From contig OZ242304.1 in assembly GCA_965207915.1 (NCBI GenBank), positions 310,001 to 374,000 on the forward strand: 64,000 nt of DNA, in the 5' to 3' direction. The translations under genes and the position numbers were made by a program. The stretch is from VXNJ01 sp009840625. Lineage in GTDB: Bacteria; Chloroflexota; UBA11872; VXNJ01. Every line of letters starts with the position of its first letter. Position 1 is the first letter of the stretch. The notes under the pieces were generated by a model that was not told where the DNA came from, did no database searches, and worked only from the letters and a program-made list of their open reading frames with translations. Positions 51,633 through 60,005 of this stretch are shown in pieces.

Positions 51633-52589
51633 CTATCGCAGCCGATCAACGATGGCGGAGATGTCCTGGCCAGGCGTGGCCCGCTTGTACATCGAAGTTG
51701 TTGTATCTGGTTCGTCCGGCCAGCGCGAGAACATGATGTCGTCGTAGGCCGGTTGTTCGAGCTGGAAGAAAGTGCCGATTGGGATGCGGTCGCCCCAGGC
51801 GAACGAATACTCGAGCGCCTTCTGCTTTTTGGCGACTATCTCGGCCGCGTCGCCAGGATCCTGCACTTTGGGTTCATGGCCTTCGGAAGCGACATCGTAA
51901 ACGCGCGGAACGCGCGGGTCGCGGTCGCGGCCGGAGAACCATTCCATCGTGTTTATGTCGTTGTACACCGGGCACGGCTGAAGCACGTCGATGTAAGCGG
52001 TTCCGCGGTGCGCGATCGCGTCCACCAGAATCTTGGCCAGGCCCCGCGGGTCCATCGCGTAGGCGCGCGCCACGTACGTGTACCCGGCCGAGAGCGCCAA
52101 TCCGATCGGATTGATCGCGTCCTGTATCGCCGGCTCGGCCATGCTCTTGGTCTGCTGGCCCTTGATCTGGGTCGGCGACGCCTGGCCCTTGGTAAGCCCG
52201 TAAACGCCGTTGTTGAACACGATGTAAGTGATGTCCAGGTTGCGGCGGCCGGTGTTTACGAAATATCCGGCCCCGATGCCATAGCCGTCCCCGTCGCCGC
52301 CCATCGCCAGCACGGTGACCTCGCCATTGGCGAGCTTCAGGCCGGTTGCGACCGGCAGGGCGCGGCCGTGCAGGGTATGAAACCCGTAGGTGCTGATGTA
52401 GTGGGGAGCCTTGCCGGAGCAGCCGATGCCGGATACGATAGCGACCATGTGCGGCGGAATCTGCAATTGGGCAAGCGCCTGGCGAACCGCGTTGATGATC
52501 CCGAAATCTCCGCACCCCGGGCACCAGTCGGGCTGAATGTCGGACGCGTAACTGCGGGCGGTGAGCTTCTCAACTTGGGCTACCGGCAT
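51633..52589 (-). CDS. korB: 2-oxoacid:ferredoxin oxidoreductase beta subunit
   Basis: A 318-residue TPP-binding subunit. Four Cys fit the OFOR [4Fe-4S] site: Cys23 and Cys26 in WCPGCGDFG, Cys57 in GIGCSGKAP, Cys206 in LQPCPVYN. The TPP/Mg motif is GGDGDGYGIGAGYFVN with the NNGVYGLTKGQ loop. With KorA it oxidatively decarboxylates 2-oxoglutarate or another 2-oxoacid, with ferredoxin as acceptor. Both 2-oxoglutarate and pyruvate are possible substrates, so the symbol is provisional. It lies 36 nt after korA in the same direction. Confidence 0.92.
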   Translation of the reverse strand: MPVAQVEKLTARSYASDIQPDWCPGCGDFGIINAVRQALAQLQIPPHMVAIVSGIGCSGKAPHYISTYGFHTLHGRALPVATGLKLANGEVTVLAMGGDGDGYGIGAGYFVNTGRRNLDITYIVFNNGVYGLTKGQASPTQIKGQQTKSMAEPAIQDAINPIGLALSAGYTYVARAYAMDPRGLAKILVDAIAHRGTAYIDVLQPCPVYNDINTMEWFSGRDRDPRVPRVYDVASEGHEPKVQDPGDAAEIVAKKQKALEYSFAWGDRIPIGTFFQLEQPAYDDIMFSRWPDEPDTTTSMYKRATPGQDISAIVDRLR

Positions 52590-52625
52590 ATGGCTTGGAT
52601 CCTCCCCGCGGTCGTGATTGTCAGT

Positions 52626-54503
52626 CTATGGATGAGAGAGAACCAGTCGGCCGACGCCGCCGGCAATATGCCGCTCGACGCCGTGTTCGACTTCGGTCTG
52701 CGAGAACGGGCGCCCGTCGTACTTGAGCACCCGGTTTTCGATCGATATCCCGGTTTCGGCGGCGATAAGTCGGCCAAGCTGGCCGGTGAAGTTGTCTTCC
52801 ACCAGGATCAGGTTTTTGGCCTCGCCCAGGATCCGGGCCACCCCCTCGGCCGGGAACGGGCGCAGCATCCGAAGCTGCAGGTAATTGGCCGAGATCCCGC
52901 GCCGCCCCAGGGAGGCCAGGGCGTCTTGGATCGCGCCCTTGGTCGAACCCCAGGCGACCACCGTGAAATCGGCTTCGGGGTCTCCGTGAAGCTCGTAGCG
53001 TAGCCGATCGGGCACCTCGGCGGCGATGGTATCTAGCTTGCGCATGCGCTTTTCCATCTGCTCCATGCGGTTCTCGATGCTCTCGGAGATCTTGCCGTAG
53101 GTGGTGTGTTCATCCGAGGTGGTTACGAATTCCCCGCCCAGCTCGCCCGGCACCGAGCGTGGCGAAACGCCGGATTCGGTGATTGAGTGGCGTTCGAACT
53201 TGCCGTTGCCGTCGAGCGGTTCGTAGCGCGGCCCGGAGCGGGCCTGCAGGTGATCGACTCTGAGTCCGTCGACCGACCAGTTGCTGTTGGCCAGATGACG
53301 ATCCAGCAGCACGACTACCGGCAATTGGTATTCGTCGCCCCAGTTGAAGGCCTCAAAGGTCAGGTCGAAGCACTCCTGGAGATCGCCGGGGGCGATCACG
53401 ATGTGGGGGAACTCGCCGTGACCGGGCTGGAGCGCCAGGCGCAAGTCGGTCTGCCCGCCGCGGGTTGGAAGACCGGTCGAAGGGCCGCCGCGCTGGTAGA
53501 GGCACACCACCGGTCCCGGGGTTTCGGTAATCGCCGCCAGTCCCAACCCCTCCAGCATCAAAGCGAATCCGGGTCCGGCGGTTGAAGTCGCGGCGCGGGC
53601 GCCGCCGAAAGCCGCCCCGACCGCCTGGTTGATGCAGGCGATCTCGTCCTCGGCCTGAAGCACCACGATCGGAAACTCGGATTGGATTCGCTCCAGAAAG
53701 ACCGATTCTTCGGTCGCCGGCGCGATCGGGTAGTAAGTCTGGAACGAACACCCGGCGTGCAGCTTGCCCAGCGCCACCGCCTCGGCCCCTCGCACCAGTG
53801 CCCGATGCGGGCGGCCGTTGGCCGGCGCCGGAGTCAGGGTCGGGCCGAACGGTTCCTCCAGCAGCGAGTGCATGTAGCCGTGGGTTACCTCGATTACCGA
53901 GGCATTCAGGTCGACCAGATTGGCGCGACGCTCGCCCAGTCGCTCGCGCAGAATCGCGATGATCGGATCGGTGTCGAGCCCGACCAGCGCGAATGAGGCC
54001 GCCACCGAGACCATGTTGCGCATGATGTCGTGGCGGCGGGCCTGGAACTGGACTCCGGCCCGGGCCACGCCCTCGCGCAAGACCTGTTCGTAGGGCAGCG
54101 AGTAGATGTGAATGTCGTCGCGACCCAGTTCCTCGGGGTCGATATCCAGCTCCGAGTCGACGATCAGGCCGCCGCCGGTGGTAATCCGGTGGATGTGCCC
54201 GTTATGGGTCTGGTACGGCGCGTCCACGTCGCCGAAGATCGTTTCGCGGTCAAGCGCCAGCAGCAGGTCCACCGGCTCCACGTGCGAATGGATCTCGTTT
54301 TCGGATATCCGGACGCGGAAAAACGAATGCCGCCCCATGATGTTGGAGTGGTATTCGATGTTGGCGAATACGTTCAGCCCGAAGCGCAGACAGGCTTTGG
54401 CAAAAACCTCGGCTGAAACATTAATGCCGCTTCCCTGGGGACCACCGATCATCCAGGACAAGCGGTTCTGAGTAAAACTAGCTCGGCTCACGTTGCCGTT
54501 CAC
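52626..54503 (-). CDS. korA: 2-oxoacid:ferredoxin oxidoreductase alpha subunit (gamma-alpha fusion)
   Basis: A 625-residue fused subunit. Residues about 14-200 form the gamma-like domain (MIGGPQGSGINVSAEVFAKA, RHSFFRVRIS), followed by the pyrimidine-binding alpha domain (YYPIAPATEESVFLE, AVGAAFGGARAATSTAGPG) and a C-terminal domain II that ends near AAETGISIENRVLKYDG. This arrangement is common in KorA-type enzymes of aerobic and anaerobic bacteria. The start is GTG 54503 with no strong ribosome site; GTG 54491 is another option. A separate Fe-S delta subunit was not seen. Confidence 0.92.
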   Translation of the reverse strand: MNGNVSRASFTQNRLSWMIGGPQGSGINVSAEVFAKACLRFGLNVFANIEYHSNIMGRHSFFRVRISENEIHSHVEPVDLLLALDRETIFGDVDAPYQTHNGHIHRITTGGGLIVDSELDIDPEELGRDDIHIYSLPYEQVLREGVARAGVQFQARRHDIMRNMVSVAASFALVGLDTDPIIAILRERLGERRANLVDLNASVIEVTHGYMHSLLEEPFGPTLTPAPANGRPHRALVRGAEAVALGKLHAGCSFQTYYPIAPATEESVFLERIQSEFPIVVLQAEDEIACINQAVGAAFGGARAATSTAGPGFALMLEGLGLAAITETPGPVVCLYQRGGPSTGLPTRGGQTDLRLALQPGHGEFPHIVIAPGDLQECFDLTFEAFNWGDEYQLPVVVLLDRHLANSNWSVDGLRVDHLQARSGPRYEPLDGNGKFERHSITESGVSPRSVPGELGGEFVTTSDEHTTYGKISESIENRMEQMEKRMRKLDTIAAEVPDRLRYELHGDPEADFTVVAWGSTKGAIQDALASLGRRGISANYLQLRMLRPFPAEGVARILGEAKNLILVEDNFTGQLGRLIAAETGISIENRVLKYDGRPFSQTEVEHGVERHIAGGVGRLVLSHP

Positions 54504-54667
54504 TTGGGGAAACTGCGTTGTCTCCCTGTGTATTGGGGGCAGATGCCGCGGTTAATTAGCACCGGAGCGGGTGTTAAGCAGCACAAATTAAGGTTACTGT
54601 AATTTTGCTCAGATGCGCATGCCCGGAACCACACTTGAACCGACCGCACGACCCCGCCTCGGCCGAA

Positions 54668-54687
54668 GTCCCGCCCCGGGGCGGGAC
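54668..54687. repeat. perfect 20-nt palindrome
   Basis: Two 10-nt halves pair exactly, giving a continuous GC-rich inverted repeat with no loop (centre CCGG at 54676-54679). A hairpin would be strong but loopless in the centre; a dimeric repressor site or a terminator remnant are both possible. It sits about 130 nt before the cupin start. Confidence 0.5.
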
Positions 54688-54778
54688 CTCCGCTGAAATG
54701 AGGCTTACATATCTGGCAATCACGCCACCATGTATTTACGCCGTGTCGCCCACGGCCACAGGAAAAACCTCGCCCGTG

Positions 54779-54798
54779 AGAGGGTAATAGCACCCTCT
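54779..54798 (+). promoter_or_regulatory. inverted repeat just upstream of the cupin gene
   Basis: AGAGGGT and ACCCTCT (54779-54785 and 54792-54798) pair across a 6-nt loop, about 20 nt before the cupin start. It could be an operator or a hairpin in the 5' leader. Confidence 0.4.
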
Positions 54799-54817
54799 TG
54801 TTCGATGATTGTATCAA

Positions 54818-55186
54818 ATGCTAATCAAATATGTAAGTGCTGCTAAAACCATCGAGAAGCCCTGGGGGCGCGAATTGATATTTGCAGACACCGAGCTTTA
54901 CTTGGGCAAGGTGATCGACGTGAATGGAGGCAGCCGGCTCAGCCTGCAGTATCACCCGCGCAAAGACGAAACCGTCTACGTGACCAAAGGGGTGGTGGAA
55001 ACCGAGCTAGGTAGGCGCGGAGAGCCAACCCAAACAGTGATGTTGCGCACCGGTGACTGCCTGCGCTTGCGGCCCGAAACGGTTCACCGGTTCACCGCGG
55101 TCGGCGGCGACGCCCAAATGATCGAGGTGTCCACGCCCCACCCCGATGACACGATCCGCCTGGCCGACGATTTCGGGCGAACCTAG
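54818..55186 (+). CDS. small cupin (mannose-6-phosphate isomerase C-terminal-like)
   Basis: A single-cupin protein of 122 residues. KPWGRELIFADTELYLGKVI and LSLQYHPRKDETVYVTKG match the cupin 1 motif with His and Glu ligands; HRFTAVGGDAQMIEVSTPH covers motif 2. The sequence resembles the cupin domain of mannose-6-phosphate isomerase type II proteins, without the pyrophosphorylase part. Function may be sugar binding or isomerisation, but this is uncertain. ATG 54818 is chosen; TTG 54809 is in frame 9 nt upstream. It leads a four-gene region of likely catabolic genes. Confidence 0.8.
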   Translation: MLIKYVSAAKTIEKPWGRELIFADTELYLGKVIDVNGGSRLSLQYHPRKDETVYVTKGVVETELGRRGEPTQTVMLRTGDCLRLRPETVHRFTAVGGDAQMIEVSTPHPDDTIRLADDFGRT

Positions 55187-55276
55187 GGATCGATCGCCGC
55201 GGCCGGCCGGGGCCGGTGCAACTAGTATTTTGATTGAGGTTTTGGACGACCGTTCGACAGCACCAAGGGGAACGCG

Positions 55277-56038
55277 ATGACGGTTAACGCGACCAAGGCG
55301 ATCCTGGCCGCCGGCAAGCCCGCCATCGGCTGTTCACTTGCCTACGGCTCCGAATTGGCGGCCGGACAAATGGCCCAGGCCGGATACGACTGGGTGATGC
55401 TGGATCAGCAGCACGGCTACTGGAACGAACACAACCTGCGGCTGGGTTTTCTGGCGGTGATTCAGGGCGGATCGACTCCGGTTACGCGCGTGCTCACGAA
55501 CCGCTACGACCTGATCAACAAGGCGCTCGAATCGGGCGCGCTGGGCCTGGTCATTCCGATGGTCAATTCGGTCGACGAGGCAGCCGCCGCCGCCGCCGCA
55601 TCCCGGTATCCACCGCGCGGGACCCGATCTAACGCCAGCCCGTACATGACATCGACCTTCGGACCGGGCTACGCCAGCTGGATCGACGACGAGGTATTCC
55701 TGGCCGTCCAGATCGAATCCCGGGCGGCGGTCGAGAACGCCGAAGCGATCCTGGGCGTCGAGGGGGTAGACGGGTGCTGGATCGGCCCTTCCGACCTGGC
55801 ACTGGACATGGGCCTGAAGGTCTCCGACATGGGCAACCACCCCCGGCATGACGAGGCGGTCGCCCACGTCCTGGAGGTATGCCTTTCGCTGGGCAAGGCG
55901 GCCGGGTATGCCTGCAGCACCCCGGAGATGGGCCGGCGCCGGATTGCCGAAGGATTCACGTTCGTCAATATCGGCTCCGATTCAGGATTCATCAGCGAGG
56001 GGTCGGCCAGCGTCCTGGCTGAATTCAAGCCCGACTGA
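55277..56038 (+). CDS. HpcH/HpaI family aldolase
   Basis: A 253-residue class II (metal-dependent) aldolase of the HpcH/HpaI type, which cleaves 2-keto-3-deoxy acids to pyruvate and an aldehyde. DWVMLDQQHGYW carries the catalytic His (the common Glu-His reads Gln-His), TRVLTNRYDLINKAL the substrate Arg, AVQIESRAAVENAE the metal Glu and GCWIGPSDLALDMG the metal Asp region. AAGGGGAA forms a ribosome site before ATG 55277. It is followed by an SDR gene 36 nt on. Substrate, for example a sugar acid or aromatic breakdown product, is unknown. Confidence 0.85.
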   Translation: MTVNATKAILAAGKPAIGCSLAYGSELAAGQMAQAGYDWVMLDQQHGYWNEHNLRLGFLAVIQGGSTPVTRVLTNRYDLINKALESGALGLVIPMVNSVDEAAAAAAASRYPPRGTRSNASPYMTSTFGPGYASWIDDEVFLAVQIESRAAVENAEAILGVEGVDGCWIGPSDLALDMGLKVSDMGNHPRHDEAVAHVLEVCLSLGKAAGYACSTPEMGRRRIAEGFTFVNIGSDSGFISEGSASVLAEFKPD

Positions 56039-56074
56039 TCAACAAAGCGCGCTGATCGGCGCCGGGAGAGCTGT

Positions 56075-56887
56075 ATGGACCTTGGACTTCGCGGCAAGTC
56101 CGCGTTAATTACCGGCGGCAGCCGCGGCCTCGGGCGGGCGATGGCCCGGGCCCTGGCGGCCGAGGGCTGCGATGTCGCAATCGCCGCCCGAACCGCGAGT
56201 ACCCTGGAATCGACGGCCGCAGAACTCGATGAATTGGGCGTTCGGTCGTTGTCCTTGGAATGCGACGTTACCGACCGTGCCCAGGTTGAAGCGGCGGTGT
56301 CAGCGGCCGCCGAAGGGTTCGGCCGGCTGGACATCGTAATTGCCAATGCCGGCGGCCAGCTGCGGCCGGGATTGCTGGACTCGGATGACGAGGACTGGCA
56401 GTTCACGCTCGACATCAATCTTCTGCACGCCGTGCGGCTCATCCGGGCCGCGGTCCCGCACCTGCGCCGACAGGGTGAAGCGGCCGCGCTGATCACCGCC
56501 TCGATCACCGGCGCGCGGGTCCAGGTGCCAGCCCAATACGGGGCGGCCAAAGCGGCGCAAATCTACCTGGCGACGGCGTTGGCGCGCGAGCTGGCCCAAT
56601 ACGACATTAGGGTCAATGCGATTTCGCCCGGCTCGATCGAATTTAAGGGCGGCAGCTGGGGGCGACGGCGTGAGCAGGCGCCCGAAGTCATGGCCGAATT
56701 CGCCGAGAGTCAGTTTCCATTCAAACGGCTGGGGCGGCCCGAAGAGATCGGTGAGGTCGCCGCATTCCTGTGCTCGCCCCGAGCCAGCTGGATCACCGGC
56801 CAAAGCATCGTGGTGGACGGCGGCCAGATGAACGCCGGGCTTTGGTCCCCCGCCGCATTGACCGGCCCGCAAGGTCAATCCGCCTGA
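56075..56887 (+). CDS. short-chain dehydrogenase/reductase
   Basis: A 270-residue classical SDR. The dinucleotide motif TGGSRGLGRAMA is followed by NAGG, catalytic Ser in ITASITGARV and YGAAKA with Tyr and Lys. It probably oxidises or reduces a hydroxy group using NAD(P)H. A GGGAGAG site precedes the ATG. As it sits between two aldolase-like genes, an alcohol or sugar acid intermediate is plausible. Length and motifs match the FabG-like family, but the setting does not suggest fatty acid synthesis. Confidence 0.88.
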   Translation: MDLGLRGKSALITGGSRGLGRAMARALAAEGCDVAIAARTASTLESTAAELDELGVRSLSLECDVTDRAQVEAAVSAAAEGFGRLDIVIANAGGQLRPGLLDSDDEDWQFTLDINLLHAVRLIRAAVPHLRRQGEAAALITASITGARVQVPAQYGAAKAAQIYLATALARELAQYDIRVNAISPGSIEFKGGSWGRRREQAPEVMAEFAESQFPFKRLGRPEEIGEVAAFLCSPRASWITGQSIVVDGGQMNAGLWSPAALTGPQGQSA

Positions 56888-56955
56888 ATTGCAAAGTCAC
56901 TAGTGTCTGTGGCGGACCCCTCCCTGCAGGGCGGCGCTAACGGCGAGTTGTCAAT

Positions 56956-56977
56956 CCGCCGCCACGGTATGCGGCGG
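56956..56977. terminator. candidate hairpin between convergent SDR and aldolase-like genes
   Basis: A 7-bp stem (56956-56962 with 56971-56977) with an 8-nt loop occurs 69 nt after the SDR stop, in the 241-nt gap between convergent genes. There is no T tract. The rest of the gap shows no gene. Confidence 0.35.
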
Positions 56978-57128
56978 CCGTAATTGGGCACCCTCCCGCT
57001 CTCGCTCCGGAGAAACCCGACCTTGATCGCTCCCCAGTCCTGGGCCGAAAAATCCGCCGCTCGATGGAGGGGCGTGGCAACGCCGGGCGAGACCGGCTAG
57101 CGTGACTGGCGCCCGCGCGGCGGGGACT

Positions 57129-57929
57129 TTAGGTCGAATCGATCATTTCGCGCAGCCGCCGACCTTCGGTCGACCAGAAATCGCGCAGCACGTAGAGGTC
57201 GCCGGAAAGGCTGAAGTGGCGTACACCCATTTCGAGATAGGGAGCGGCCTGATCGGGAGACCCGATTTCGACCCGCGGGGTCACGCCCATCCTCATCGAG
57301 GTCTCGATGCTGTAGAGCTCGGCGTCCTTGACGGCGGTCGACTCGCGTCCCTCGAAGTTGCCGCTGTTCATCGAGAAGTCGGCCGGGCCGAACTGGGTCA
57401 TGTCCAAGCCCGGAGTTGCCAGCACTTCCTCGAGCTGGTCGACGCAACCCTTCTTTTCGACCATGATCATGACCACGGCCTTGTTCAGCTTGTCGATGTA
57501 ACCCTTCGCGTCCAGCCCGTAACCCCAGCGGTTGTCCCGGGTAGCCCCGATTCCACGCAGGCCGTCCTGGCCGGCGGCATCGGCGCGCACCGATCCGACC
57601 GCCTCGCGCGCGTCGGCGGGCCCCCGCACGTCCGAGAAGAGGAAATTCTCGATCCCGGCGCCGGCGGCGCGGATCGCCAGGTAAGGACGTGGCATCTGGT
57701 CGAGCTTGATCAACGAACTCATATGCGGGAATAGGTCGATCGCGCGCGCGAAATTCTCCAGGGCGAAGTTGTCAAAGGGACCGTATTCGGAAACGAATTC
57801 GACGTAATCGATCTGGCCGGTCAGGCCGATCACCTCGGCCAGCCCCGCCCAAACCGATGAGACGCGACAGCCGACGGTGGGTTCACCGGCGTCGAGCTTC
57901 TGCCGAAAGACGTTCGGCTTGTCCATCAT
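57129..57929 (-). CDS. HpcH/HpaI aldolase-like protein
   Basis: A 266-residue protein in the aldolase/citrate lyase fold, distinct from the one at 55277. It contains FVSEYGPFDNFALENFARA, where the usual E-H-G near the active site is replaced by E-Y-G, then IMVEKKGCVDQLEEVLATPG (metal Glu) and FGPADFSMNSG (metal Asp). The missing His suggests a different reaction or a non-aldolase role. Start ATG 57929 (or the second Met at 57926). It diverges from the aquaporin gene. Confidence 0.75.
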   Translation of the reverse strand: MMDKPNVFRQKLDAGEPTVGCRVSSVWAGLAEVIGLTGQIDYVEFVSEYGPFDNFALENFARAIDLFPHMSSLIKLDQMPRPYLAIRAAGAGIENFLFSDVRGPADAREAVGSVRADAAGQDGLRGIGATRDNRWGYGLDAKGYIDKLNKAVVMIMVEKKGCVDQLEEVLATPGLDMTQFGPADFSMNSGNFEGRESTAVKDAELYSIETSMRMGVTPRVEIGSPDQAAPYLEMGVRHFSLSGDLYVLRDFWSTEGRRLREMIDST

Positions 57930-58110
57930 TGCTTCTTAGTGTCCAAGGTTCGGGGCGGTATCGGATGTGCCCGCTCGGGAGGCCGGGGCGTCCGGCTGGG
58001 CACGGCCATTATCGGTTGGCGCCGGGGCAGCCGGCTCCCGGTACCCAGGTCAAATAGCATTGCAATGTGCTGGCTGGTCCGGGCCAGGCGACCGCAATGG
58101 AACCGACGCG

Positions 58111-58803
58111 ATGACCGAACAGATCCGACCCTGGATGGCGGAATTGGTCGGAACCTTCGTCCTGGTCCTGGGGGCCGCCGGTTCCGCGATGGTGGTCGTG
58201 GATGAACTCAGCACCAGTGCCAATATGCTGATCGCGGTCCTGGGCTCGGTATTTGCCCTGTCGGCCGGGATTTACATGTTCTACGACGTCTCCGGGGCGC
58301 AGTTCAACCCGGCCGTAACGGTTGCCCTTTTCGTGCTGGGCAAGATCTCACTGGTTGCCGGAATCGGCAACATCGTCGCCCAGATAATCGGCGCCATCCT
58401 GGCGACGGCAGTACTGGCGTCGGCGATTCCGCTTGGCCCCAGCAATTACGGCCTGACCACGGTGGCCTTCGGAACCGAGCCCTGGCAGGCGGTGATTCTG
58501 GAGGCGACCGGCACCTTCATCCTTGTTTCAACGATTCTCTTCGTGGCCGTCCGCTACCGCGTTCCGGCCGCCGCCGCCGCCCTGGCGATACCGACTGCGC
58601 TGGCCGCCGGTCTGATTGTTTCCGGCGCCCTGACCGGGGGTTCGCTCAATCCGGCGCGCACCCTTGGTCCGGCGTTGCTTTCCGGCGAATTCGCCAATCA
58701 CTGGGTTTATTGGGCCGGACCGCTGGCCGGCGCGCTGATCGCCTCGCTCGTATTCGCCGCCCTCACCGCAGGACAGCCGACCGACGCCGAACCGCCTGGT
58801 TAG
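58111..58803 (+). CDS. aquaporin/MIP family channel
   Basis: A 230-residue six-helix channel. Both NPA boxes are present: QFNPAVTVA in the first half and GGSLNPARTLGPAL in the second, after an ELVGTFVLVLGAAGS first helix. It passes water or small neutral solutes; the selectivity filter is not clear by eye, and the second NPA followed by Arg is typical of aquaporins. ATG 58111 starts the first helix; the upstream frame to 57967 is noncoding in style. The preceding 181 nt separates it from the divergent aldolase-like gene. Confidence 0.9.
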   Translation: MTEQIRPWMAELVGTFVLVLGAAGSAMVVVDELSTSANMLIAVLGSVFALSAGIYMFYDVSGAQFNPAVTVALFVLGKISLVAGIGNIVAQIIGAILATAVLASAIPLGPSNYGLTTVAFGTEPWQAVILEATGTFILVSTILFVAVRYRVPAAAAALAIPTALAAGLIVSGALTGGSLNPARTLGPALLSGEFANHWVYWAGPLAGALIASLVFAALTAGQPTDAEPPG

Positions 58804-58842
58804 CTTTGCCGCACCCGCGGGAAGCGCGGCCGCCGCGAAAGG

Positions 58843-59961
58843 CTAGGCTTCTGCTTCCTCGAGTTCGCGCTGGCGCCGCCGTTCGGCGACCAGGTCGTCG
58901 ATGCCGGCAGTCAGTTCGGGGAAGAATTCATCCTCGTCCAGGGTCTTCAGGATCTCGCCCTTGGAGAAGATGACTCCGCGCCCGCGCCCGCCGGCCAGCC
59001 CTATGTCGGCGTCGCGCGCCTCGCCGGGGCCGTTGACCACGCAGCCCATGACCGCAACCTTCAGCGGTTCTTCTATTCGCGAGAGGTGCTGCTCCACCTG
59101 CTCCACCAGGTCGAAGAGTTCGATTTCGCATCGTCCGCAGGAAGGGCAGGAGACCAGGGTGGTGCCCTGCTGATGCAATTCGAGGCTCTTGAGAATCTCG
59201 TAAGCGACCGGTACTTCCTCTTCCGGTTCGGCGGTCAGCGACACCCGAATCGTGTCGCCGATGCCCTCGTAGAGCAGCATCCCGATGCCGATCGCCGAGC
59301 GGATGCTGCCCGACCGGACGGTCCCGGCCTCGGTAATGCCGAGGTGCAGCGGGTACGGCATTTGGTCGGCGATCAGTCGGTAGGCGCGAACCATCGGGTC
59401 GATGTCGAAGGCCTTCAGCGAGACCTTGATGGATTCGAAGTTCTCGTCTTCCAGAATCTGGATGTGCGACATCGCATGCGCGACCATGGCCTCGGCCAGC
59501 GCCTGTCCCTGCTTGGGGCGCCCGTCTGCGGTGCGGTTTTCGGGGATCGAACCGGCGTTTACGCCGATCCGGATCGGAATATCGCGGTCCTTGCAGGCCG
59601 AGACCACCTGACGCACCCGGTCGCGATCCCCGATGTTTCCGGGGTTGATCCGCAGCCCGTCGATATTTGCCTCGGCCGCCAGGAGCGCCAGGCGGTAGTC
59701 GAAATGAATGTCGGAGATAAGCGGTACCGGACTGGCCTTCAGCAGCTCGGGAAGCGCCAGCGCGGCCTCGCGGTCCGGGACCGCCACGCGCACGATCTGG
59801 CAACCGAGATCGGCCAGCCGGCCGATTTGAGCGCTGGTCGCGGCCACGTCGGCGGTGTTGGTTGTGGTCATTGACTGGACCACTACCGGTCCGCCGCCGC
59901 CAATTCGAACATCGCCCACGTGGACCGGGATCGAGGTTCGCCTTCTGAGGATTTCCGACAT
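58843..59961 (-). CDS. ispG: HMBPP synthase IspG
   Basis: A 372-residue MEP-pathway enzyme converting MEcPP to HMBPP. The N-terminal barrel has VVVQSMTTTNTADV; the C-terminal domain supplies the [4Fe-4S] ligands in SCPSCGRCE and MGCVVNGPGEA. Fe-S electrons come from ferredoxin or flavodoxin. ATG 59961 has AAGGA upstream; TTG 59994 would add 11 residues. It closes a minus-strand unit with rseP and dxr, so two MEP enzymes are co-transcribed. Confidence 0.94.
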   Translation of the reverse strand: MSEILRRRTSIPVHVGDVRIGGGGPVVVQSMTTTNTADVAATSAQIGRLADLGCQIVRVAVPDREAALALPELLKASPVPLISDIHFDYRLALLAAEANIDGLRINPGNIGDRDRVRQVVSACKDRDIPIRIGVNAGSIPENRTADGRPKQGQALAEAMVAHAMSHIQILEDENFESIKVSLKAFDIDPMVRAYRLIADQMPYPLHLGITEAGTVRSGSIRSAIGIGMLLYEGIGDTIRVSLTAEPEEEVPVAYEILKSLELHQQGTTLVSCPSCGRCEIELFDLVEQVEQHLSRIEEPLKVAVMGCVVNGPGEARDADIGLAGGRGRGVIFSKGEILKTLDEDEFFPELTAGIDDLVAERRRQRELEEAEA

Positions 59962-60005
59962 CTCTTGAAGTCCTTGGGGCGATTGCAATGGCAAGGGTTG
60001 GACCG

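Larger units (their letters stand above)
54504..54817. promoter_or_regulatory. AT-rich divergent intergenic region between korA and cupin gene
   Basis: This 314-nt gap separates two divergent genes and must hold both promoters. It is AT-richer than the rest (stretches around 54550-54610 and 54800-54840), with possible -10 boxes such as TTAATT and TTGTAT, none convincing. It contains a perfect 20-nt palindrome at 54668-54687 and a 7-bp hairpin at 54779-54798. I see no protein-coding signal; a 105-codon minus frame has no supporting motif. A small RNA cannot be excluded. Confidence 0.45.

Noticed and set aside
51753..53003. A 416-codon plus-strand frame across korB and the korA end
   Set aside because: It spans two genes with full OFOR motifs on the other strand and has no domain of its own.
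54500..54817. A 105-codon minus-strand frame in the korA upstream gap
   Set aside because: It overlaps the korA start, has no motif, and the region is AT-rich with palindromes, which fits regulation better.
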